The notes beneath the pieces were generated by a model. That model was not told the origin of the DNA and searched no databases. It was given only the letters and a program-made list of their open reading frames with translations. The position numbers and the translations under genes were made by a program. Below are positions 7,753 through 14,524 of a stretch of DNA of 49,210 nucleotides, in pieces. The number at the start of each line of letters is the position of its first letter. The stretch's first letter is position 1. The stretch is from Thermoproteota archaeon. Lineage in GTDB: Archaea; Korarchaeota; Korarchaeia; Korarchaeales; JAOZGB01. Location of the stretch: contig JAOZGB010000006.1 in the NCBI GenBank assembly GCA_027491935.1, positions 1-49,210 of the forward strand. Reading direction: 5' to 3'.

Positions 7753-8899
7753 TGCAATCAGAAAGTTTAACCCACACCATACTTAGGACAAGTATTACCT
7801 TCCCGGTAAATTATTGCATCCCTACAAGTAAAATACCGCAAGAAATTAATCGGATGGGCAAGCCTTCCTACTATAGCATAGAAGGGTTAATGTTCCGTCA
7901 CTATTCCAGCCCATAGGAAAATAGTCAGGGAAGGATAAGGTTAAGAAGGCTCCATGAGACGTGACATTTAAGCTTAAATATTTCGTGTAGGAGGTTGCTG
8001 ATCTATTAGTCTCTTGTACCAGTTGTTGAACTGCTTTCCCAGTTGTCGGGGTCAAAGATAACGGGACACAACTCTCATGTTGAGACCACACTCATAAAAA
8101 TGGGCAAGCTCGCCTCCATCCACAAAGATGAAGTCGACGAGACCAGGGAGTAGCATGGCTGGCTTCGTGTTGGCAGGGCAAATTCAAGTACAAAGAGCTA
8201 GAGTTCAAGTGGGCGCCTGAGAGTGAGGGCACCTACACACTCTTCACAATAAGAGAGAAGAAAAGCACGGCGGCCCGCCGCAGCGGCTGCAACCGGGATA
8301 GTGGTGAAAGGAAAGGGAAAAGAAGCGATCTCCCCATTCGCATCGCCAAGGAGCAGGAGGGTAATCCCCTTATATAAATTTGAGGGTTCAAATCTCAGAG
8401 TGAAATAGGCTAGCTATGCAAAAATCGAGCAAAAGCTTAGCAATTCCATGCCAAAAAAAGCTCAGAAATTGCTTATTTTAGGCTTTAGATATGGTGCCGG
8501 GGGGGACACCAGATCTCAATTTCGGTGCTTGTTAAAGTAACCAAATCACTTCCCCCTCTTTCCTTTTTCGTTAAAATAACCACTTCAGAAGGTTTACTAC
8601 CAAAGACCTTTTGGATTTGTTTTACCCTGACTTTTAGTCGATAATAAATTTCGGTCACATAAAAATCTTAGCTTTCAAGGATTTTCAAGTCCTGAGCCTA
8701 GGCTATGACGATAAATCTGATGAGTTAAAAAAGTTTGCTTAAAAGGAGAAGGAGGAATCTGAAAAGGCGCCTCACTTCCGATTGAGGTCATTAAAAGGAA
8801 GAGAATAGTTGACGTTAAAACTAATGTTTCGCTCACAGAAGAGGGAAAAGTGAAAAGAAAGTAAGAAAATGCAGATAGCGGCTAGATTAACCGATTAGC
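7753..8899. other. Gene-poor stretch, no supported gene
   Basis: About 1.15 kb without a gene I can defend. A GC-richer island at about 8100-8380 has one open stretch on the plus strand (for example GKFKYKELEFKWAPESEGTY) with no start codon or recognised family. Near 8790-8865 the plus strand reads PIEVIKRKRIVDVKTNVSL followed by TEEGKVKRK and a stop, which resembles the end of a small DNA-binding protein. Position 8493 onward has TGGTGCCGGGGGG, similar to the 3' end of a tRNA read on the minus strand, but no T-arm follows. The stretch looks like eroded mobile or accessory DNA. Confidence 0.4.
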
Positions 8900-9613
8900 T
8901 TATTGATTTGAGTTATTTGCTAGCTCACTTTCGTTAGCCTCCAGGCGCTCTAGCATCCTTTTAACGGCATCCTTCAGGAGCTCTTCGAAGTTGGATTCGT
9001 CAATGTTAATTTTTAGCTCTTCTGGCAACTTGGATTTTCTCATAAAGAGAGTTTCAAGTAGCGCGCCGAGAGATAGAAAAGCTATCACGGCAACGTAAAT
9101 ATAAACCATGTTTTTTAGCGTGACTAAGAGAGCTTCAACGCCTACTTGAAGTGAAAACAAGAGAGAAAAGCCTAAGCTCATGCCAGCTAGGGTAGCGAAT
9201 AGGTAGCCGCCAAATTCAAAGAGAAAAATTAAGTTGGGCTTCGTGTATTTAGAAAAAACTACGCCTTGGCCTAGCCCCTCCCAGACAGTTAGAATATAAG
9301 GGAGTACGAATACTACGCCGTAGATAGTTCTCAGAACAAACGCTCCTAGTAGCAAGTTATTCAGGAGTATCAGAAGGAATACGTTGAGCCACTTCTCGCT
9401 CACTACGCTCGACATTAAGTGCCTAGTCAGCCATTTATGGATTTTCCTAGACAAGGGATCGGTGAGGTATCCTCTTCTCTTAAAGAACCAACGGACGCTT
9501 AGGATCCTCTTTTTCCCGAGTAAGTATCCTGTGAATATTGAGGCCAGGTAGGATGAGGAGATGAAAGCAAATAGCGCCCCTAAGATGCTCAGGCCCAGCA
9601 ATTCTTCACCCAC
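8900..9613 (-). CDS. SpoIIM-like polytopic membrane protein
   Basis: A 237-residue protein with about five to six membrane segments. The central pattern, VFLLILLNNLLLGAFVLRTI then FEFGGYLFATLAGMSLGFS, matches the SpoIIM/DUF95 family (NN...G, then a hydrophobic hairpin with G-G spacing). The family's archaeal role is unknown. The last 50 residues are soluble, acidic and helical (SNFEELLKDAVKRMLERLEA). Its ATG lies inside the 3' end of the upstream minus-strand gene, an 8-nt overlap (9606-9613), so both are made from one transcript that starts at the repeat array near 10.1 kb. Confidence 0.6.
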   Translation of the reverse strand: MGEELLGLSILGALFAFISSSYLASIFTGYLLGKKRILSVRWFFKRRGYLTDPLSRKIHKWLTRHLMSSVVSEKWLNVFLLILLNNLLLGAFVLRTIYGVVFVLPYILTVWEGLGQGVVFSKYTKPNLIFLFEFGGYLFATLAGMSLGFSLLFSLQVGVEALLVTLKNMVYIYVAVIAFLSLGALLETLFMRKSKLPEELKINIDESNFEELLKDAVKRMLERLEANESELANNSNQ

Positions 9614-10091
9614 GCTCCCACCTTATCAAATAATTATCGGGTTTCTTTGCTATTTGCTCCAGACCTTTTTTCGTTAGCCAAAATTTTTTAGGTGTCTGTT
9701 TATCATCATAAATTACTAAACCATACTTGTCTGCTAAGATTGCAGAGGCAATCATAGTTACTGTTCTCTTTAATACACCAAGTGGTGTACATTTAAGCAA
9801 CTCGGCGAAATCCCTATTTTTCCCCATTTGTTCAATAATTTTTTCTACATCAACAGCACTTTCTTTATCAGCAGCCCTCAACTCATATAGGGCCTTTAGT
9901 ATCGCCTCATTAAACCGCCCCCTCATAACTTCTGCCGTTCGCTTTATAACTTCAATTGGAAATCTAGGTAATGGCGGACCTACCTCTACATCCCTGTACC
10001 CTGCTTTATCTAGCATCATAAGGATTTTTGAGACATCAGCTAAAGTCTTAACTTTTATACGTATTTCATATTTGTCGTCTAAATTCAACAT
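9606..10091 (-). CDS. Hypothetical protein, first gene behind the 26-bp repeat array
   Basis: A 161-residue soluble protein of unknown family. Residues 1-45 look like a small alpha/beta unit (YEIRIKVKTLADVSKILMML). Residues 60-115 are helical, and the C-terminal third (IASAILADKYGLVIYDDKQT, then WLTKKGLEQIA) resembles a winged-helix domain. A regulator role is therefore possible, in line with the repeated promoter element just upstream. ATG 10091 is preferred to GTG 10097; the first TATA-like box of the array is 31-40 nt upstream. The gene is cotranscribed with the SpoIIM-like gene, whose start overlaps its end by 8 nt. Confidence 0.6.
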   Translation of the reverse strand: MLNLDDKYEIRIKVKTLADVSKILMMLDKAGYRDVEVGPPLPRFPIEVIKRTAEVMRGRFNEAILKALYELRAADKESAVDVEKIIEQMGKNRDFAELLKCTPLGVLKRTVTMIASAILADKYGLVIYDDKQTPKKFWLTKKGLEQIAKKPDNYLIRWERG

Positions 10092-10113
10092 TGACACCGA
10101 TTATAAATATGTT

Positions 10114-10191
10114 ACGTTAACGTTTATAAACGTATCGTTACGTTAACGTTTATAAACGTATCGTTACGTTAACGTTTATAAACGTATCGTT
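10114..10191. repeat. Three perfect 26-bp tandem repeats, each holding a TATA-like palindrome
   Basis: Units at 10114-10139, 10140-10165 and 10166-10191 are identical. Each unit contains the palindromes ACGTTAACGT and ACGTTTATAAACGT, and ends with ATCGTT. A fourth unit starts (ACGTAAACA) but degenerates. The first unit's TTTATAAA is correctly placed to be the TATA box of the minus-strand gene starting at 10091. The array may be a multi-site operator, a multi-TATA promoter, or an iteron-like replication or partition site. Confidence 0.85.
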
Positions 10192-10291
10192 ACGTAAACA
10201 TTAAGAATCTATATATCCATGATTTAATAGTTTCTTTAAATTTACTAGCTTTTAATTTTAAATAATCAAGTTTCTTTGTGGGTGAATAATA

Positions 10292-11090
10292 ATGTTTTGG
10301 AGAAGTGAAGATTATGCAAAGGACTATACAAGGGATGGGTGGGCATCAAATTTTCGGAAGTTTGTTTATGATAGATTAGTATGGAATTTCACTAAGAAAT
10401 ATATTCCGTAAGATGTTATGTTAATTTTAGACGCCGGTGGGGGTAGTGGCTACTGGTCCAAAAAGTTTGTGAAACTAAGATATGAGGTTTTACTTTTAGA
10501 TTTTTTATGGCATATGCTTAAATTAGCTAAGAAAAAGTAAAAAATTTATTGAAAATGGAAAGATACAACTAATTCTAGCTGATGTAAGGCATATGCAGTT
10601 TACAGATGATATCTTTAAATTTGTATTTTGTGAGGCAGATGTTATAACTCAAGGTGTAAAGAAGAAGGGGATGATAAAAGCGTTAAAAGAGACATCACGT
10701 GTTTTGAGGAAAGGAGGAATAACCGTGGGGTCTGTTTCTAGTAGATATACAATGTTATTTTTAGAGTTATTAAAAGCTAAGAGTGTGACAATATAAAAAA
10801 GATTATTAAGCAATTGAAAGATGGACAACTTATTGTTAAACCTGATGACCCCCTCTTCTATTATGTATCTTACAATACCGGAAGAGCTAAAGAAGACATT
10901 TAAATCCTTAAGGTTTTAAAATTTAGAATTAGTATCTACATTAACATTTTCGCAATTTATACTTAGTAGTCTACCCAGAGACGATAAAACTCTACGTGAA
11001 ATCTATAGATTAGAAAAGTTAGTACGATAAATAAAAGAAATGTTGCCATATAGCAGACGAATGCACTTTGCCGTAGCCAAAACTAATTGA
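10292..11090 (+). pseudogene. Class I SAM-dependent methyltransferase, decayed
   Basis: The frame opens at ATG 10292 (MFWRSEDYAKDYTRDGW), reaches a TAA after RKFVYDRLVWNFTKKYIP, and resumes with LILDAGGGSGYWSKKF, the glycine-rich SAM-binding motif I. After further breaks, LILADVRHMQFTDDIFKFVF and KETSRVLRKGGITVGSV give the motif II-IV region, and scattered pieces up to 11090 (LTIPEELKKTFKSL, SSLPRDDKTLREIYRLEKL) match the usual C-terminal part of archaeal methyltransferases of this size (about 250 residues). At least four stops or frame changes make this a true pseudogene, not a sequence error. Substrate unknown. Confidence 0.7.
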
Positions 11091-11134
11091 AGAAAGTTAT
11101 TAGCAACTATACATAATCTTTAATTATATACAAA

Positions 11135-11657
11135 ATGTCAGAGGATGTGATAATTAAAGATGTAAGTGAAAAAGGTAAAGGACTTTTTGCAAATAGAGAT
11201 TTCGAGAAGGGAGAAATAATTTGTTTTATGACCTAACCAAAATAAAGAAGAGATATACATTAAAGGAGATTGAGAAAAGCAACGTAGGCTCCGAACACTG
11301 GGAATATATTGGACGTGGTAAATATGTATTAGATTTTTCATATGCGTCATATGTTAATCACTCTTGTGACCCTAATGCATATGTAGAATTTAAGACACTT
11401 GGTAAAAGATATTTGATAGCACTTCGACCAATTAAAAAAGGAGAGGAAATAACAAAAGATTATGCGTTAGAGGCCGTAGATCAAATAGATAACGAAACAT
11501 GGATTCTTGACTGCAAATGTGGAAGCAAAAACTGCAGAAAAAAGGTGTCTGGAGATTTTTCAAATTGCCAAAGAAGGTCCAAAAGGAAAAACTGCCGTAT
11601 TTACCTACATGGGTAAAACGAAAATATAGAGAACGAATAAGGAAAATATTAGAGTAA
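11135..11657 (+). pseudogene. SET-domain lysine methyltransferase-like protein with two frameshifts
   Basis: From ATG 11135 the product reads MSEDVIIKDVSEKGKGLFAN, then RDFEKGEII, the opening of a SET domain. A shift near 11220 leads to the core SYASYVNHSCDPNAYVEFKT (the NHSCxPN motif) and RPIKKGEEITKDYALEAVD (GEEIxxDY). Next comes a post-SET cysteine group, CKCGSKNCRKKVSGDF. A second shift in a TTTTT run near 11557 restores a natural tail, FFKLPKKVQKEKLPYLPTWV, ending at 11657. Repaired, it is about 173 residues, the size of compact archaeal/bacterial SET proteins that methylate lysines in DNA-binding or other proteins. All core motifs survive, so decay is recent or the breaks are sequence errors. 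Confidence 0.7.
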
Positions 11658-11800
11658 TGCTAAAAAACATATTATATCATGAAAAGTAACTGACAAAAAT
11701 AGATTTTGGCATTACTATAACTTTAGTTTTGTTTGTTTAATATAGGATAGTGACTATGGATAAATTTAGAATTTTTACTTACTAGTTAGTTGGTGAGGAT

Positions 11801-12040
11801 ATGAAAAATAGAAACATCTTTTATTTTGATAGACCCGGACCCCAAAATACAAACGGTGTTATTAAAGTTGTGAATGAGAGACTAAAAGAGGGCGACATCA
11901 AATACGTTGTTGTAGCTTCGGAGAGCGGGAGGACAGCTCTCAAGGTTGCGAAGGCTCTAAGAAACTTTAACGTAAAAGTTATCTGTGTAACTGCATATGC
12001 TGGTGTGAGAAGGCCTTTTGGAGAGGGATGGCCTCTCTGA
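11801..12040 (+). pseudogene. Truncated pyruvate kinase C-terminal-domain-like protein
   Basis: The 79-residue frame (ATG 11801) begins NIFYFDRPGPQNTNGVIKVV and continues DIKYVVVASESGRTALKVAK, typical of the stand-alone pyruvate kinase alpha/beta-domain-like proteins of archaea, which are about 180-200 residues. It is lost after VKVICVTAYAGV, where the sequence changes to RRPFGEGWPL and a stop. The DNA then continues, in another frame, as the tail of an unrelated SMC-like ATPase. The join near 12010-12035 looks like a deletion junction. The fragment is too short to fold as the complete domain. Confidence 0.55.
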
Positions 12041-12490
12041 CGTGGATAAATTAATTGAAGAGATAGCTGCTGATATAGAGAGTAATGTTAAAGAAGTTTA
12101 TGATAACGTTTTCCTTGAGGAATCGTTCAAGTTTGAACATGTCGGAAAAGGGTTGTTCATATCTAAGATTAATGAAGAACCCATAACTCACCCATCTGGT
12201 TCACAAAAGGCGATAATAAGTTTAGGTATCATGCTATCATTAGCTAGATTATTTGATCTCCCAATGATTTTAGATGAAGCTTTAGATCGTATAGATGTAA
12301 TAAGACTAAGTCCTTTTATGGAATATTTAACTGGGGCATCAAATCTGGGCAGCAAGTATATATTGTTGCTTATAAAAGCTTCAATATAGAAAAGAATCCT
12401 GAATTACTGGAATTGCTTAAGAATTGGAGAATAAACTATGTTAAAAGGTTAGGGAGTTTGGAAAAAAATCATAGAACAAAAAGGTGCTAA
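12018..12490 (+). pseudogene. C-terminal piece of an SMC/Rad50-like ATPase, frameshifted
   Basis: This frame contains HPSGSQKAIISLGIMLSLAR, the ABC signature of SMC-type ATPases, followed by LPMILDEALDRID, a Walker B (hhhhDEA). A shift near 12340 continues as SGQQVYIVAYKSFNIEKNPE and WRINYVKRLGSLEKNHR to the TAA at 12490. The Walker A half and coiled coil are absent: the 5' part is replaced by the truncated pyruvate kinase-like gene. It is a gene tail left by a deletion. The intact parent could have been a DNA repair or defence ATPase, but the remaining part cannot say which. Confidence 0.6.
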
Positions 12491-12536
12491 AAGCATGATT
12501 ACTATAGAAGGGTAGTATCTTTTACATTTTTAGCAA

Positions 12537-12862
12537 TTACTCCCAAACATGTTCTAAGAAATTCTTAAGCGCTTTTAATACCCCTGATTTCTTCTTGGGC
12601 TTCTCTTCTTCATACTTTCTTTTTTTCTCTTTCCTGTTTCCTTTCTATGTATTTCATTAAATTTGAAACAGGAATCTCTACATGTTTTTCATAGATACTC
12701 ATTAATTCTTCCTTCATTAAAGCTATTTCATCTCTAACTAACTCCAAAAGGAACTTATCATCCTCAATTATTGGAAATATTTTACGATAAGTGTAATTTG
12801 CAAGCCTAGAGATAAAGTTGCTGTAGCTGAGATAATTGGGTAGTATGAGATGCGAGTTCCAA
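12537..12862 (-). pseudogene. Unrecognised gene fragment, frameshifted
   Basis: The minus strand reads NYLSYSNFISRLANYTYRKI, then LLELVRDEIALMKEELMSIY, EIPVSNLMKYIERKQEREKK and, after a shift in a seven-base homopolymer near 12620, YEEEKPKKKSGVLKALKNFL ending HVWE. It has no clear start. The composition is protein-like: helical, strongly charged and Lys/Glu-rich at the end, perhaps an adaptor or coiled-coil protein. I do not recognise a family. It lies between the SMC remnant and the tRNA-Leu gene. Confidence 0.4.
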
Positions 12863-12965
12863 AGTATTCAAGAGCTTATGGAATATGTAGAGAAGGAGGC
12901 TTGGAGAAGGCAAAGATCATCCTGGAAAGAAATAGTATAAAAGTACGAGCACCAAAATTGAATCT

Positions 12966-13068
12966 TGGTGCGGGGGGTGGGATTCGAACCCACGAACCCG
13001 CTAGGGGAGCAGATCTTGAGTTTCAGCCGGGATGACTGCCGCCGTTAACCAGGCTTGGCTACCCCCGC
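12966..13068 (-). tRNA. tRNA-Leu (anticodon CAA) with a 14-nt insertion in the anticodon stem
   Basis: Read on the minus strand, GCGGGGG (13068-13062) pairs with CCCCCGC (12976-12970). The discriminator is A (12969) and CCA is encoded (12968-12966). The D-arm begins GCC and closes GGC; the T-arm is GTGGG TTCGAAT CCCAC; a long variable arm (CCC/GGG) marks a class II tRNA. The anticodon loop is CTCAAGA, giving CAA (13018-13016) for Leu. Between GCAG and the A that should complete the 5-bp stem there are 14 extra bases (13035-13022, TCATCCCGGCTGAA). Removing them gives a perfect GCAGA/TCTGC stem. This fits a small non-canonical archaeal intron at about position 30/31, although I could not fold an ideal bulge-helix-bulge by hand. 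It lies 40 nt after the Nob1 gene. Confidence 0.85.
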
Positions 13069-13107
13069 AATAATAGAGGTGCGGTATCCAACTTAAAACT
13101 GTTACGT

Positions 13108-13611
13108 CTACCTGTCCCTAGCGATTCTCCTAACCTTTAGCCTATGCCCGCACACCGGGCAAACCTTGTCTTTGAGGCTTGGACTATACCTCCTGCCGCA
13201 GCCCTCGCATTCCAATATCCAGCTTGAGACCTTCGATATTCCCCGTCTTCTAATGCTCATCCACTCTATCCCGACTTTCTGGCATATGTTCTGCAAAGTC
13301 TGATCGTCAGAAACCAACACGACTCTGCATTCATTTTTAAGCGAGAGTGCGAGGGCTAATACTTCAATGTCTGTATCTGAAAGCTTGAATATTTCCCCCG
13401 AACCCGAGGCTATACTCTTAGCATTTTTAATCATCTCTCCGGTGACTGAGAGAACTTTAAGCCCGCAGGCAAACCATGCTTCGAGCACCGCTGTGCTTCT
13501 GGCATCTTTAACCTCTGATATGACATTATCCGTGGTATACACCTTCCCGGATAGGCTGCATGGCCTTAGCCCGCCTATCAGGGCGGAAGTGTCAAGTATG
13601 AAGCATGTCAT
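13108..13611 (-). CDS. nob1: Nob1-like rRNA endonuclease (PIN domain plus zinc ribbon)
   Basis: A 167-residue archaeal Nob1, the endonuclease that cuts the 3' end of 16S rRNA during small-subunit maturation. The PIN domain starts with FILDTSALIGGL (catalytic Asp at residue 7), contains DNVISEVKD and SDTDIEVLALALSL with further acidic ligands, and VVLVSDDQTLQNI near residue 100. The C-terminal zinc ribbon is CEGCGRRYSPS and CPVCGHRLK. The length is normal for archaea. The start is ATG 13611, 20 nt inside the NAD kinase gene, so both come from one minus-strand transcript that may run on into the tRNA-Leu gene. Confidence 0.9.
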   Translation of the reverse strand: MTCFILDTSALIGGLRPCSLSGKVYTTDNVISEVKDARSTAVLEAWFACGLKVLSVTGEMIKNAKSIASGSGEIFKLSDTDIEVLALALSLKNECRVVLVSDDQTLQNICQKVGIEWMSIRRRGISKVSSWILECEGCGRRYSPSLKDKVCPVCGHRLKVRRIARDR

Positions 13612-14413
13612 GGGCCAGCCTCTCCAGGATCTTGGGGAAAACCTTGCTGAACGTTACGAACCTCGCCCTAACGGGTGAAGGTCCTATCTCAACTTTCTCG
13701 ACGTTTTCCAACGCCTTCCTACCGTCAACCATTAGTAGGCCTGGCCTTTGCGTCTCGACCTTAACCCTGCATTCCCCGAGCACTATAGACTTATATGGAT
13801 ACTCAAGGCTTGGGGGCCAAGGCTCCAGCGCTGTAACTATGAGACCTTTGATTGATGGGTGTACAAGGCACTTGCATGCTGAATATGAGTAGGCGAAGGA
13901 GCCCAGGGAAGTAGCTATTATAACCCCGTCCCCGATGAAAGAGTTGATCCTAAAACCGTCAGCGTAAACCCTAAATCTGCCAGCCTTGCCTCGTCCCCAG
14001 GATAAGAGTAAGTATTCATTGACGGCGTCAGGCACTCCTCTGTGGCTGTAGACCCTCAGCTTTCTAACACTGAAGGTTTCATAGTCTCCCCGTAGAATCC
14101 TGTTTAATGCGGTTTTAACCTCACCCTTATCTATAGCTGTTAATACGCCATACCCTCCAACTCTTATGCCAAGAAGAGGAGTTTCTTTCTCGTTTATCAT
14201 GTGCTGGGCTTGAAGCATTGTACCGTCTCCTCCGACAGCGACAACAATATCATACTCTTCCTCCCCAGGGCTCCCCTGTTTAAACTCTGAAACCGTTGAT
14301 AAATAGCTGTCAACGCAAACCTTCCCTCCCCGCTCCCTTATGTACCTTGCAGCCTCCACAGCAACCTTTAATGCTTCCTCTTTATCCCTTCTCGATGTAA
14401 TAAAGAATCTCAT
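13592..14413 (-). CDS. NAD kinase
   Basis: A 273-residue ATP-NAD kinase, which makes NADP from NAD. The signature VVAVGGDGTMLQAQ puts GGDGT at residues 61-65; DAVNEYLLL holds the conserved NE, INSFIGDGVIIATSLGSFAY the GDG and the TxxGSxAY step, and KCLVHPSIKGLIVTAL the C-terminal part. ATG at 14413 is preferred over TTG 14431 because GGAGGT lies about 10 nt upstream and the protein then begins MRFFITSRR, the normal first strand. It is followed by and overlaps nob1. Some residues of the usual STPTGSTAYSLSAGG block differ (SLGSFAYSYSACK), but the fold is clear. Confidence 0.9.
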   Translation of the reverse strand: MRFFITSRRDKEEALKVAVEAARYIRERGGKVCVDSYLSTVSEFKQGSPGEEEYDIVVAVGGDGTMLQAQHMINEKETPLLGIRVGGYGVLTAIDKGEVKTALNRILRGDYETFSVRKLRVYSHRGVPDAVNEYLLLSWGRGKAGRFRVYADGFRINSFIGDGVIIATSLGSFAYSYSACKCLVHPSIKGLIVTALEPWPPSLEYPYKSIVLGECRVKVETQRPGLLMVDGRKALENVEKVEIGPSPVRARFVTFSKVFPKILERLAHDMLHT

Positions 14414-14524
14414 GAATCTACCAACCTCCAATCATCATCTAATCCCTTTATTGCTTATAAGGGATTGCACCAGATAAATGTAAATTTTTTTAACTTTCAA
14501 TAGGTTCATCACCATTGATCGAAA

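Noticed and set aside
7846-8091. 81-residue minus-strand frame
   Set aside because: No family features, no start signal, and composition unlike neighbouring proteins.
8491-8530. TGGTGCCGGGGGGG as a tRNA gene or attachment site
   Set aside because: Only the acceptor-end pattern fits; no T-arm or anticodon arm follows, and it does not match the tRNA-Leu 3' end beyond TGGTGC and a G run.
10114-10191. Possible CRISPR array
   Set aside because: The three 26-bp units are directly joined without spacers, and no cas gene is in the window.
12850-13035. Open frame of 61 residues on the plus strand containing GGIRTHEPARG
   Set aside because: It reads antisense through the tRNA-Leu gene; this peptide type is a well-known artefact of tRNA T-arm sequence.
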